Assembly: GCF_037975245.1 (NCBI RefSeq)
Contig: NC_092571.1
Location: forward strand, 21,191,917 to 21,255,916
Source: Apostichopus japonicus
Taxonomy: Eukaryota; Echinodermata; Holothuroidea; Aspidochirotida; Stichopodidae
Length of the DNA: 64,000 bases
Direction: 5' to 3'
Shown: one piece after another, positions 38,501-52,240 of the stretch
How positions within the stretch are numbered: position 1 is the stretch's first letter
Layout of the letters: the number at the start of each line of letters is the position of its first letter
The notes under the pieces: generated by a model
Seen by the model: only the letters and a program-made list of their open reading frames with translations
What the model was told of the DNA's origin: nothing
The model's database searches: none
Translations under genes and position numbers: made by a program

Positions 38501-39889
38501 GTTCGAACCCCGGGTGATGACGTCTTTTGCCGATCTTTTACAGCAAGTGCCTACACGGGGAGCTGTAAGTATTAGTTAATCCACCTAACATCTCAGTCCA
38601 TACAGTGGCGCGATGGCTTGGCGCACTGTGCGAGCTGATGATCGAGACTCTCTTTTGCATCCGTGGTTCGAACCCCGGGTGATGACGTCTTTTGCCGATC
38701 TTTTACAGCAAGTGCCTACACGGGGAGCTGTAAGTATTAGTTAATCCACCTAATATCTCAGTCCATACAGTGGCGCGATGGCTTGGCGCACTGTGCGAGC
38801 TGATGATCGAGACTCTCTTTTGCATCCGTGGTTCGAACCCCGGGTGATGACGTCTTTTGCCGATCTTTTACAGCAAGTGCCTACACGGGGAGCTGTAAGT
38901 ATTAGTTAATCCACCTAATATCTCAGTCCATACAGTGGCGCGATGGCTTGGCGCACTGTGCGAGCTGATGATCGAGACTCTCTTTTGCATCCGTGGTTCG
39001 AACCCCGGGTGATGACGTCTTTTACAGCAAGTGCCTACACGGGGAGCTGTAAGTATTAGTTAATCCACCTAACATCTCAGTCCATACAGTGGCGCGATGG
39101 CTTGGCGCACTGTGCGAGCTGATGATCGAGACTCTCTTTTGCATCCGTGGTTCGAACCCCGGGTGATGACGTCTTTTACAGCAAGTGCCTACACGGGGAG
39201 CTGTAAGTATTAGTTAATCCACCTAATATCTCAGTCCATACAGTGGCGCGATGGCTTGGCGCACTGTGCGAGCTGATGATCGAGACTCTCTTTTGCATCC
39301 GTGGTTCGAACCCCGGGTGATGACGTCTTTTGCCGATCTTTTACAGCAAGTGCCTACACGGGGAGCTGTAAGTATTAGTTAATCCACCTAATATCTCAGT
39401 CCATACAGTGGCGCGATGGCTTGGCGCACTGTGCGAGCTGATGATCGAGACTCTCTTTTGCATCCGTGGTTCGAACCCCGGGTGATGACGTCTTTTGCCG
39501 ATCTTTTACAACAAGTGCCTACACGGGGAGCTGTAAGTATTAGTTAATCCACCTAATATCTCAGTCCATACAGTGGCGCGATGGCTTGGCGCACTGTGCG
39601 AGCTGATGATCGAGACTCTCTTTTGCATCCGTGGTTCGAACCCCGGGTGATGACGTCTTTTGCCGATCTTTTACAGCAAGTGCCTACACGGGGAGCTGTA
39701 AGTATTAGTTAATCCACCTAATATCTCAGTCCATACAGTGGCGCGATGGCTTGGCGCACTGTGCGAGCTGATGATCGAGACTCTCTTTTGCATCCGTGGT
39801 TCGAACCCCGGGTGATGACGTCTTTTACAGCAAGTGCCTACACGGGGAGCTGTAAGTATTAGTTAATCCACCTAACATCTCAGTCCATA

Positions 39890-40044
39890 CAGTGGCGCGA
39901 TGGCTTGGCGCACTGTGCGAGCTGATGATCGAGACTCTCTTTTGCATCCGTGGTTCGAACCCCGGGTGATGCCGATCTTTTACAGCAAGTGCCTACACGG
40001 GGAGCTGTAAGTATTAGTTAATCCACCTAATATCTCAGTCCATA
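39890..40044 (+). repeat. 155-bp monomer with 10-bp deletion
   Basis: The sequence gtgat joins gccgatc at 39970/39971, so gacgtctttt is missing. Measured start to start, the unit is 155 bp. The second tctttt remains, leaving one T4 after box B. The same junction recurs at 58172/58173. Confidence 0.92.
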
Positions 40045-43000
40045 CAGTGGCGCGATGGCTTGGCGCACTGTGCGAGCTGATGATCGAGACTCTCTTTTGC
40101 ATCCGTGGTTCGAACCCCGGGTGATGACGTCTTTTGCCGATCTTTTACAGCAAGTGCCTACACGGGGAGCTGTAAGTATTAGTTAATCCACCTAATATCT
40201 CAGTCCATACAGTGGCGCGATGGCTTGGCGCACTGTGCGAGCTGATGATCGAGACTCTCTTTTGCATCCGTGGTTCGAACCCCGGGTGATGACGTCTTTT
40301 GCCGATCTTTTACAGCAAGTGCCTACACGGGGAGCTGTAAGTATTAGTTAATCCACCTAATATCTCAGTCCATACAGTGGCGCGATGGCTTGGCGCACTG
40401 TGCGAGCTGATGATCGAGACTCTCTTTTGCATCCGTGGTTCGAACCCCGGGTGATGACGTCTTTTACAGCAAGTGCCTACACGGGGAGCTGTAAGTATTA
40501 GTTAATCCACCTAACATCTCAGTCCATACAGTGGCGCGATGGCTTGGCGCACTGTGCGAGCTGATGATCGAGACTCTCTTTTGCATCCGTGGTTCGAACC
40601 CCGGGTGATGACGTCTTTTGCCGATCTTTTACAGCAAGTGCCTACACGGGGAGCTGTAAGTATTAGTTAATCCACCTAATATCTCAGTCCATACAGTGGC
40701 GCGATGGCTTGGCGCACTGTGCGAGCTGATGATCGAGACTCTCTTTTGCATCCGTGGTTCGAACCCCGGGTGATGACGTCTTTTGCCGATCTTTTACAGC
40801 AAGTGCCTACACGGGGAGCTGTAAGTATTAGTTAATCCACCTAATATCTCAGTCCATACAGTGGCGCGATGGCTTGGCGCACTGTGCGAGCTGATGATCG
40901 AGACTCTCTTTTGCATCCGTGGTTCGAACCCCGGGTGATGACGTCTTTTACAGCAAGTGCCTACACGGGGAGCTGTAAGTATTAGTTAATCCACCTAACA
41001 TCTCAGTCCATACAGTGGCGCGATGGCTTGGCGCACTGTGCGAGCTGATGATCGAGACTCTCTTTTGCATCCGTGGTTCGAACCCCGGGTGATGACGTCT
41101 TTTACAGCAAGTGCCTACACGGGGAGCTGTAAGTATTAGTTAATCCACCTAATATCTCAGTCCATACAGTGGCGCGATGGCTTGGCGCACTGTGCGAGCT
41201 GATGATCGAGACTCTCTTTTGCATCCGTGGTTCGAACCCCGGGTGATGACGTCTTTTGCCGATCTTTTACAGCAAGTGCCTACACGGGGAGCTGTAAGTA
41301 TTAGTTAATCCACCTAATATCTCAGTCCATACAGTGGCGCGATGGCTTGGCGCACTGTGCGAGCTGATGATCGAGACTCTCTTTTGCATCCGTGGTTCGA
41401 ACCCCGGGTGATGACGTCTTTTGCCGATCTTTTACAGCAAGTGCCTACACGGGGAGCTGTAAGTATTAGTTAATCCACCTAACATCTCAGTCCATACAGT
41501 GGCGCGATGGCTTGGCGCACTGTGCGAGCTGATGATCGAGACTCTCTTTTGCATCCGTGGTTCGAACCCCGGGTGATGACGTCTTTTACAGCAAGTGCCT
41601 ACACGGGGAGCTGTAAGTATTAGTTAATCCACCTAATATCTCAGTCCATACAGTGGCGCGATGGCTTGGCGCACTGTGCGAGCTGATGATCGAGACTCTC
41701 TTTTGCATCCGTGGTTCGAACCCCGGGTGATGACGTCTTTTGCCGATCTTTTACAGCAAGTGCCTACACGGGGAGCTGTAAGTATTAGTTAATCCACCTA
41801 ATATCTCAGTCCATACAGTGGCGCGATGGCTTGGCGCACTGTGCGAGCTGATGATCGAGACTCTCTTTTGCATCCGTGGTTCGAACCCCGGGTGATGACG
41901 TCTTTTGCCGATCTTTTACAGCAAGTGCCTACACGGGGAGCTGTAAGTATTAGTTAATCCACCTAATATCTCAGTCCATACAGTGGCGCGATGGCTTGGC
42001 GCACTGTGCGAGCTGATGATCGAGACTCTCTTTTGCATCCGTGGTTCGAACCCCGGGTGATGACGTCTTTTGCCGATCTTTTACAGCAAGTGCCTACACG
42101 GGGAGCTGTAAGTATTAGTTAATCCACCTAATATCTCAGTCCATACAGTGGCGCGATGGCTTGGCGCACTGTGCGAGCTGATGATCGAGACTCTCTTTTG
42201 CATCCGTGGTTCGAACCCCGGGTGATGACGTCTTTTACAGCAAGTGCCTACACGGGGAGCTGTAAGTATTAGTTAATCCACCTAATATCTCAGTCCATAC
42301 AGTGGCGCGATGGCTTGGCGCACTGTGCGAGCTGATGATCGAGACTCTCTTTTGCATCCGTGGTTCGAACCCCGGGTGATGACGTCTTTTGCCGATCTTT
42401 TACAGCAAGTGCCTACACGGGGAGCTGTAAGTATTAGTTAATCCACCTAATATCTCAGTCCATACAGTGGCGCGATGGCTTGGCGCACTGTGCGAGCTGA
42501 TGATCGAGACTCTCTTTTGCATCCGTGGTTCGAACCCCGGGTGATGACGTCTTTTGCCGATCTTTTACAGCAAGTGCCTACACGGGGAGCTGTAAGTATT
42601 AGTTAATCCACCTAATATCTCAGTCCATACAGTGGCGCGATGGCTTGGCGCACTGTGCGAGCTGATGATCGAGACTCTCTTTTGCATCCGTGGTTCGAAC
42701 CCCGGGTGATGACGTCTTTTGCCGATCTTTTACAGCAAGTGCCTACACGGGGAGCTGTAAGTATTAGTTAATCCACCTAATATCTCAGTCCATACAGTGG
42801 CGCGATGGCTTGGCGCACTGTGCGAGCTGATGATCGAGACTCTCTTTTGCATCCGTGGTTCGAACCCCGGGTGATGACGTCTTTTACAGCAAGTGCCTAC
42901 ACGGGGAGCTGTAAGTATTAGTTAATCCACCTAACATCTCAGTCCATACAGTGGCGCGATGGCTTGGCGCACTGTGCGAGCTGATGATCGAGACTCTCTT

Positions 43001-43739
43001 TTGCATCCGTGGTTCGAACCCCGGGTGATGACGTCTTTTGCCGATCTTTTACAGCAAGTGCCTACACGGGGAGCTGTAAGTATTAGTTAATCCACCTAAT
43101 ATCTCAGTCCATACAGTGGCGCGATGGCTTGGCGCACTGTGCGAGCTGATGATCGAGACTCTCTTTTGCATCCGTGGTTCGAACCCCGGGTGATGACGTC
43201 TTTTGCCGATCTTTTACAGCAAGTGCCTACACGGGGAGCTGTAAGTATTAGTTAATCCACCTAATATCTCAGTCCATACAGTGGCGCGATGGCTTGGCGC
43301 ACTGTGCGAGCTGATGATCGAGACTCTCTTTTGCATCCGTGGTTCGAACCCCGGGTGATGACGTCTTTTGCCGATCTTTTACAGCAAGTGCCTACACGGG
43401 GAGCTGTAAGTATTAGTTAATCCACCTAATATCTCAGTCCATACAGTGGCGCGATGGCTTGGCGCACTGTGCGAGCTGATGATCGAGACTCTCTTTTGCA
43501 TCCGTGGTTCGAACCCCGGGTGATGACGTCTTTTACAGCAAGTGCCTACACGGGGAGCTGTAAGTATTAGTTAATCCACCTAACATCTCAGTCCATACAG
43601 TGGCGCGATGGCTTGGCGCACTGTGCGAGCTGATGATCGAGACTCTCTTTTGCATCCGTGGTTCGAACCCCGGGTGATGACGTCTTTTGCCGATCTTTTA
43701 CAGCAAGTGCCTACACGGGGAGCTGTAAGTATTAGTTAA

Positions 43740-43850
43740 TCCACCTAATATCTCAGTCCATACAGTGGCGCGATGGCTTGGCGCACTGTGCAAGCTGATG
43801 ATCGAGAATCTCTTTTGCATCCGTGGTTCGAACCCCGGGTGATGACGTCT
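43740..43850 (+). repeat. Isolated fourth copy of the caagctg...gagaatctc variant
   Basis: The coupled changes cgagctg to caagctg and gagactctc to gagaatctc reappear at 43791, far from the three copies at 27170-28960. Distance from the third copy is 14,850 bp. The double match argues for long-range transfer within the array (unequal exchange or conversion) rather than recurrent mutation. Confidence 0.75.
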
Positions 43851-46800
43851 TTTACAGCAAGTGCCTACACGGGGAGCTGTAAGTATTAGTTAATCCACCT
43901 AATATCTCAGTCCATACAGTGGCGCGATGGCTTGGCGCACTGTGCGAGCTGATGATCGAGACTCTCTTTTGCATCCGTGGTTTGAACCCCGGGTGATGAC
44001 GTCTTTTGCCGATCTTTTACAGCAAGTGCCTACACGGGGAGCTGTAAGTATTAGTTAATCCACCTAATATCTCAGTCCATACAGTGGCGCGATGGCTTGG
44101 CGCACTGTGCGAGCTGATGATCGAGACTCTCTTTTGCATCCGTGGTTCGAACCCCGGGTGATGACGTCTTTTGCCGATCTTTTACAGCAAGTGCCTACAC
44201 GGGGAGCTGTAAGTATTAGTTAATCCACCTAATATCTCAGTCCATACAGTGGCGCGATGGCTTGGCGCACTGTGCGAGCTGATGATCGAGACTCTCTTTT
44301 GCATCCGTGGTTCGAACCCCGGGTGATGACGTCTTTTGCCGATCTTTTACAGCAAGTGCCTACACGGGGAGCTGTAAGTATTAGTTAATCCACCTAATAT
44401 CTCAGTCCATACAGTGGCGCGATGGCTTGGCGCACTGTGCGAGCTGATGATCGAGACTCTCTTTTGCATCCGTGGTTCGAACCCCGGGTGATGACGTCTT
44501 TTGCCGATCTTTTACAGCAAGTGCCTACACGGGGAGCTGTAAATATTAGTTAATCCACCTAATATCTCAGTCCATACAGTGGCGCGATGGCTTGGCGCAC
44601 TGTGCGAGCTGATGATCGAGACTCTCTTTTGCATCCGTGGTTCGAACCCCGGGTGATGACGTCTTTTGCCGATCTTTTACAGCAAGTGCCTACACGGGGA
44701 GCTGTAAGTATTAGTTAATCCACCTAATATCTCAGTCCATACAGTGGCGCGATGGCTTGGCGCACTGTGCGAGCTGATGATCGAGACTCTCTTTTGCATC
44801 CGTGGTTCGAACCCCGGGTGATGACGTCTTTTGCCGATCTTTTACAGCAAGTGCCTACACGGGGAGCTGTAAGTATTAGTTAATCCACCTAATATCTCAG
44901 TCCATACATTGGCGCGATGGCTTGGCGCACTGTGCGAGCTGATGATCGAGACTCTCTTTTGCATCCGTGGTTCGAACCCCGGGTGATGACGTCTTTTGCC
45001 GATCTTTTACAGCAAGTGCCTACACGGGGAGCTGTAAGTATTAGTTAATCCACCTAATATCTCAGTCCATACAGTGGCGCGATGGCTTGGCGCACTGTGC
45101 GAGCTGATGATCGAGACTCTCTTTTGCATCCGTGGTTCGAACCCCGGGTGATGACGTCTTTTGCCGATCTTTTACAGCAAGTGCCTACACGGGGAGCTGT
45201 AAGTATTAGTTAATCCACCTAATATCTCAGTCCATACAGTGGCGCGATGGCTTGGCGCACTGTGCGAGCTGATGATCGAGACTCTCTTTTGCATCCGTGG
45301 TTCGAACCCCGGGTGATGACGTCTTTTACAGCAAGTGCCTACACGGGGAGCTGTAAATATTAGTTAATCCACCTAATATCTCAGTCCATACAGTGGCGCG
45401 ATGGCTTGGCGCACTGTGCGAGCTGATGATCGAGACTCTCTTTTGCATCCGTGGTTCGAACCCCGGGTGATGACGTCTTTTGCCGATCCTTTACAGCAAG
45501 TGCCTACACGGGGAGCTGTAAGTATTAGTTAATCCACCTAATATCTCAGTCCATACAGTGGCGCGATGGCTTGGCGCACTGTGCGAGCTGATGATCGAGA
45601 CTCTCTTTTGCATCCGTGGTTCGAACCCCGGGTGATGACGTCTTTTACAGCAAGTGCCTACACGGGGAGCTGTAAGTATTAGTTAATCCACCTAACATCT
45701 CAGTCCATACAGTGGCGCGATGGCTTGGCGCACTGTGCGAGCTGATGATCGAGACTCTCGTTTGCATCCGTGGTTCGAACCCCGGGTGATGACGTCTTTT
45801 GCCGATCTTTTACAGCAAGTGCCTACACGGGGAGCTGTAAGTATTAGTTAATCCACCTAATATCTCAGTCCATACAGTGGCGCGATGGCTTGGCGCACTG
45901 TGCGAGCTGATGATCGAGACTCTCTTTTGCATCCGTGGTTCGAACCCCGGGTGATGACGTCTTTTGCCGATCTTTTACAGCAAGTGCCTACACGGGGAGC
46001 TGTAAATATTAGTTAATCCACCTAATATCTCAGTCCATACAGTGGCGCGATGGCTTGGCGCACTGTGCGAGCTGATGATCGAGACTCTCTTTTGCATCCG
46101 TGGTTCGAACCCCGGGTGATGACGTCTTTTGCCGATCTTTTACAGCAAGTGCCTACACGGGGAGCTGTAAGTATTAGTTAATCCACCTAATATCTCAGTC
46201 CATACAGTGGCGCGATGGCTTGGCGCACTGTGCGAGCTGATGATCGAGACTCTCTTTTGCATCCGTGGTTCGAACCCCGGGTGATGACGTCTTTTGCCGA
46301 TCTTTTACAGCAAGTGCCTACACGGGGAGCTGTAAGTATTAGTTAATCCACCTAATATCTCAGTCCATACAGTGGCGCGATGGCTTGGCGCACTGTGCGA
46401 GCTGATGATCGAGACTCTCTTTTGCATCCGTGGTTCGAACCCCGGGTGATGACGTCTTTTGCCGATCTTTTACAGCAAGTGCCTACACGGGGAGCTGTAA
46501 GTATTAGTTAATCCACCTAATATCTCAGTCCATACAGTGGCGCGATGGCTTGGCGCACTGTGCGAGCTGATGATCGAGACTCTCTTTTGCATCCGTGGTT
46601 CGAACCCCGGGTGATGACGTCTTTTGCCGATCTTTTACAGCAAGTGCCTACACGGGGAGCTGTAAGTATTAGTTAATCCACCTAATATCTCAGTCCATAC
46701 AGTGGCGCGATGGCTTGGCGCACTGTGCGAGCTGATGATCGAGACTCTCTTTTGCATCCGTGGTTCGAACCCCGGGTGATGACGTCTTTTGCCGATCTTT

Positions 46801-48290
46801 TACAGCAAGTGCCTACACGGGGAGCTGTAAGTATTAGTTAATCCACCTAATATCTCAGTCCATACAGTGGCGCGATGGCTTGGCGCACTGTGCGAGCTGA
46901 TGATCGAGACTCTCTTTTGCATCCGTGGTTCGAACCCCGGGTGATGACGTCTTTTACAGCAAGTGCCTACACGGGGAGCTGTAAGTATTAGTTAATCCAC
47001 CTAACATCTCAGTCCATACAGTGGCGCGATGGCTTCACGCACTGTGCGAGCTGATGATCGAGACTCTCTTTTGCATCCGTGGTTCGAACCCCGGGTGATG
47101 ACGTCTTTTGCCGATCTTTTACAGCAAGTGCCTACACGGGGAGCTGTAAGTATTAGTTAATCCACCTAATATCTCAGTCCATACAGTGGCGCGATGGCTT
47201 GGCGCACTGTGCGAGCTGATGATCGAGACTCTCTTTTGCATCCGTGGTTCGAACCCCGGGTGATGACGTCTTTTGCCGATCTTTTACAGCAAGTGCCTAC
47301 ACGGGGAGCTGTAAATATTAGTTAATCCACCTAATATCTCAGTCCATACAGTGGCGCGATGGCTTGGCGCACTGTGCGAGCTGATGATCGAGACTCTCTT
47401 TTGCATCCGTGGTTCGAACCCCGGGTGATGACGTCTTTTGCCGATCTTTTACAGCAAGTGCCTACACGGGGAGCTGTAAGTATTAGTTAATCCACCTAAC
47501 ATCTCAGTCCATACAGTGGCGCGATGGCTTGGCGCACTGTGCGAGCTGATGATCGAGACTCTCTTTTGCATCCGTGGTTCGAACCCCGGGTGATGACGTC
47601 TTTTACAGCAAGTGCCTACACGGGGAGCTGTAAGTATTAGTTAATCCACCTAACATCTCAGTCCATACAGTGGCGCGATGGCTTGGCGCACTGTGCGAGC
47701 TGATGATCGAGACTCTCTTTTGCATCCGTGGTTCGAACCCCGGGTGATGACGTCTTTTACAGCAAGTGCCTACACGGGGAGCTGTAAGTATTAGTTAATC
47801 CACCTAATATCTCAGTCCATACAGTGGCGCGATGGCTTGGCGCACTGTGCGAGCTGATGATCGAGACTCTCTTTTGCATCCGTGGTTCGAACCCCGGGTG
47901 ATGACGTCTTTTGCCGATCTTTTACAGCAAGTGCCTACACGGGGAGCTGTAAGTATTAGTTAATCCACCTAATATCTCAGTCCATACAGTGGCGCGATGG
48001 CTTGGCGCACTGTGCGAGCTGATGATCGAGACTCTCTTTTGCATCCGTGGTTCGAACCCCGGGTGATGACGTCTTTTGCCGATCTTTTACAGCAAGTGCC
48101 TACACGGGGAGCTGTAAGTATTAGTTAATCCACCTAATATCTCAGTCCATACAGTGGCGCGATGGCTTGGCGCACTGTGCGAGCTGATGATCGAGACTCT
48201 CTTTTGCATCCGTGGTTCGAACCCCGGGTGATGACGTCTTTTACAGCAAGTGCCTACACGGGGAGCTGTAAGTATTAGTTAATCCACCTA

Positions 48291-49562
48291 ATATCAGTCC
48301 ATACAGTGGCGCGATGGCTTGGCGCACTGTGCGAGCTGATGATCGAGACTCTCTTTTGCATCCGTGGTTCGAACCCCGGGTGATGACGTCTTTTGCCGAT
48401 CTTTTACAGCAAGTGCCTACAAGGGGAGCTGTAAGTATTAGTTAATCCACCTAATATCTCAGTCCATACAGTGGCGCGATGGCTTGGCGCACTGTGCGAG
48501 CTGATGATCGAGACTCTCTTTTGCATCCGTGGTTCGAACCCCGGGTGATGACGTCTTTTACAGCAAGTGCCTACACGGGGAGCTGTAAGTATTAGTTAAT
48601 CCACCTAATATCTCAGTCCATACAGTGGCGCGATGGCTTGGCGCACTGTGCGAGCTGATGATCGAGACTCTCTTTTGCATCCGTGGTTCGAACCCCGGGT
48701 GATGACGTCTTTTGCCGATCTTTTACAGCAAGTGCCTACACGGGGAGCTGTAAGTATTAGTTAATCCACCTAATATCTCAGTCCATACAGTGGCGCGATG
48801 GCTTGGCGCACTGTGCGAGCTGATGATCGAGACTCTCTTTTGCATCCGTGGTTCGAACCCCGGGTGATGACGTCTTTTACAGCAAGTGCCTACACGGGGA
48901 GCTGTAAGTATTAGTTAATCCACCTAATATCAGTCCATACAGTGGCGCGATGGCTTGGCGCACTGTGCGAGCTGATGATCGAGACTCTCTTTTGCATCCG
49001 TGGTTCGAACCCCGGGTGATGACGTCTTTTGCCGATCTTTTACAGCAAGTGCCTACAAGGGGAGCTGTAAGTATTAGTTAATCCACCTAATATCTCAGTC
49101 CATACAGTGGCGCGATGGCTTGGCGCACTGTGCGAGCTGATGATCGAGACTCTCTTTTGCATCCGTGGTTCGAACCCCGGGTGATGACGTCTTTTACAGC
49201 AAGTGCCTACACGGGGAGCTGTAAGTATTAGTTAATCCACCTAATATCTCAGTCCATACAGTGGCGCGATGGCTTGGCGCACTGTGCGAGCTGATGATCG
49301 AGACTCTCTTTTGCATCCGTGGTTCGAACCCCGGGTGATGACGTCTTTTGCCGATCTTTTACAGCAAGTGCCTACACGGGGAGCTGTAAGTATTAGTTAA
49401 TCCACCTAATATCTCAGTCCATACAGTGGCGCGATGGCTTGGCGCACTGTGCGAGCTGATGATCGAGACTCTCTTTTGCATCCGTGGTTCGAACCCCGGG
49501 TGATGACGTCTTTTACAGCAAGTGCCTACACGGGGAGCTGTAAGTATTAGTTAATCCACCTA
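48291..49562 (+). repeat. Tandem 636-bp duplication (L-S-L-S minus 2 bp)
   Basis: A 2-bp deletion (aatatcagtcc for aatatctcagtcc) at 48291 recurs at 48927, and the linked cctacaagggg change at 48421 recurs at 49057, both +636 bp. A third cctacaagggg is at 50179, 1,122 bp further on, without the 2-bp deletion. The shared private deletion makes this a clear recent tandem duplication of four monomers. Confidence 0.9.
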
Positions 49563-50619
49563 ACATCTCAGTCCATACAGTGGCGCGATGGCTTGGCGCA
49601 CTGTGCGAGCTGATGATCGAGACTCTCTTTTGCATCCGTGGTTCGAACCCCGGGTGATGACGTCTTTTGCCGATCTTTTACAGCAAGTGCCTACACGGGG
49701 AGCTGTAAGTATTAGTTAATCCACCTAATATCTCAGTCCATACAGTGGCGCGATGGCTTGGCGCACTGTGCGAGCTGATGATCGAGACTCTCTTTTGCAT
49801 CCGTGGTTCGAACCCCGGGTGATGACGTCTTTTGCCGATCTTTTACAGCAAGTGCCTACACGGGGAGCTGTAAATATTAGTTAATCCACCTAATATCTCA
49901 GTCCATACAGTGGCGCGATGGCTTGGCGCACTGTGCGAGCTGATGATCGAGACTCTCTTTTGCATCCGTGGTTCGAACCCCGGGTGATGACGTCTTTTAC
50001 AGCAAGTGCCTACACGGGGAGCTGTAAGTATTAGTTAATCCACCTAACATCTCAGTCCATACAGTGGCGCGATGGCTTGGCGCACTGTGCGAGCTGATGA
50101 TCGAGACTCTCTTTTGCATCCGTGGTTCGAACCCCGGGTGATGACGTCTTTTGCCGATCTTTTACAGCAAGTGCCTACAAGGGGAGCTGTAAGTATTAGT
50201 TAATCCACCTAATATCTCAGTCCATACAGTGGCGCGATGGCTTGGCGCACTGTGCGAGCTGATGATCGAGACTCTCTTTTGCATCCGTGGTTCGAACCCC
50301 GGGTGATGACGTCTTTTGCCGATCTTTTACAGCAAGTGCCTACACGGGGAGCTGTAAGTATTAGTTAATCCACCTAATATCTCAGTCCATACAGTGGCGC
50401 GATGGCTTGGCGCACTGTGCGAGCTGATGATCGAGACTCTCTTTTGCATCCGTGGTTCGAACCCCGGGTGATGACGTCTTTTGCCGATCTTTTACAGCAA
50501 GTGCCTACACGGGGAGCTGTAAGTATTAGTTAATCCACCTAATATCTCAGTCCATACAGTGGCGCGATGGCTTGGCGCACTGTGCGAGCTGATGATCTAG
50601 ACTCTCTTTTGCATCCGTG

Positions 50620-52240
50620 GTTCGAACCCCGGGTGATGACGTCTTTTACAGCAAGTGCCTACACGGGGAGCTGTAAGTATTAGTTAATCCACCTAACATC
50701 TCAGTCCATACAGTGGCGCGATGGCTTGGCGCACTGTGCGAGCTGATGATCGAGACTCTCTTTTGCATCCGTGGTTCGAACCCCGGGTGATGACGTCTTT
50801 TGCCGATCTTTTACAGCAAGTGCCTACACGGGGAGCTGTAAGTATTAGTTAATCCACCTAATATCTCAGTCCATACAGTGGCGCGATGGCTTGGCGCACT
50901 GTGCGAGCTGATGATCGAGACTCTCTTTTGCATCCGTGGTTCGAACCCCGGGTGATGACGTCTTTTGCCGATCTTTTACAGCAAGTGCCTACACGGGGAG
51001 CTGTAAATATTAGTTAATCCACCTAATATCTCAGTCCATACAGTGGCGCGATGGCTTGGCGCACTGTGCGAGCTGATGATCGAGACTCTCTTTTGCATCC
51101 GTGGTTCGAACCCCGGGTGATGACGTCTTTTGCCGATCTTTTACAGCAAGTGCCTACACGGGGAGCTGTAAGTATTAGTTAATCCACCTAATATCTCAGT
51201 CCATACAGTGGCGCGATGGCTTGGCGCACTGTGCGAGCTGATGATCGAGGCTCTCTTTTGCATCCGTGGTTCGAACCCCGGGTGATGACGTCTTTTACAG
51301 CAAGTGCCTACACGGGGAGCTGTAAGTATTAGTTAATCCACCTAACATCTCAGTCTATACAGTGGCGCGATGGCTTGGCGCACTGTGCGAGCTGATGATC
51401 GAGACTCTCTTTTGCATCCGTGGTTCGAACCCCGGGTGATGACGTCTTTTACAGCAAGTGCCTACACGGGGAGCTGTAAGTATTAGTTAATCCACCTAAT
51501 ATCTCAGTCCATACAGTGGCGCGATGGCTTGGCGCACTGTGCGAGCTGATGATCGAGACTCTCTTTTGCATCCGTGGTTCGAACCCCGGGTGATGACGTC
51601 TTTTGCCGATCTTTTACAGTAAGTGCCTACACGGGGAGCTGTAAGTATTAGTTAATCCACCTAATATCTCAGTCCATACAGTGGCGCGATGGCTTGGCGC
51701 ACTGTGCGAGCTGATGATCGAGACTCTCTTTTGCATCCGTGGTTCGAACCCCGGGTGATGACGTCTTTTACAGCAAGTGCCTACACGGGGAGCTGTAAGT
51801 ATTAGTTAATCCACCTAACATCTCAGTCCATACAGTGGCGCGATGGCTTGGCGCACTGTGCGAGCTGATGATCGAGACTCTCGTTTGCATCCGTGGTTCG
51901 AACCCCGGGTGATGACGTCTTTTGCCGATCTTTTACAGCAAGTGCCTACACGGGGAGCTGTAAGTATTAGTTAATCCACCTAATATCTCAGTCCATACAG
52001 TGGCGCGATGGCTTGGCGCACTGTGCGAGCTGATGATCGAGACTCTCCTTTGCATCCGTGGTTCGAACTCCGGGTGATGACGTCTTTTACAGCAAGTGCC
52101 TACACGGGGAGCTGTAAGTATTAGTTAATCCACCTAACATCTCAGTCCATACAGTGGCGCGATGGCTTGGCGCACTGTGCGAGCTGATGATCGAGACTCT
52201 CTTTTGCATCCGTGGTTCGAACCCCGAGTTATGACGTCTT
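50620..52240 (+). repeat. Upstream copy of a block duplicated at +3,685 bp
   Basis: Markers gtaaatatt (51005), gaggctctc (51247), cagtctatac (51351) and acagtaag (51616) recur at exactly +3,685 bp. The match starts after gatctag at about 50597, which has no counterpart. Near its end this copy contains two extra monomers (about 51880-52200) relative to the downstream copy, after which cccgagttatg at 52222 aligns with cccgagtaatg. Confidence 0.85.
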
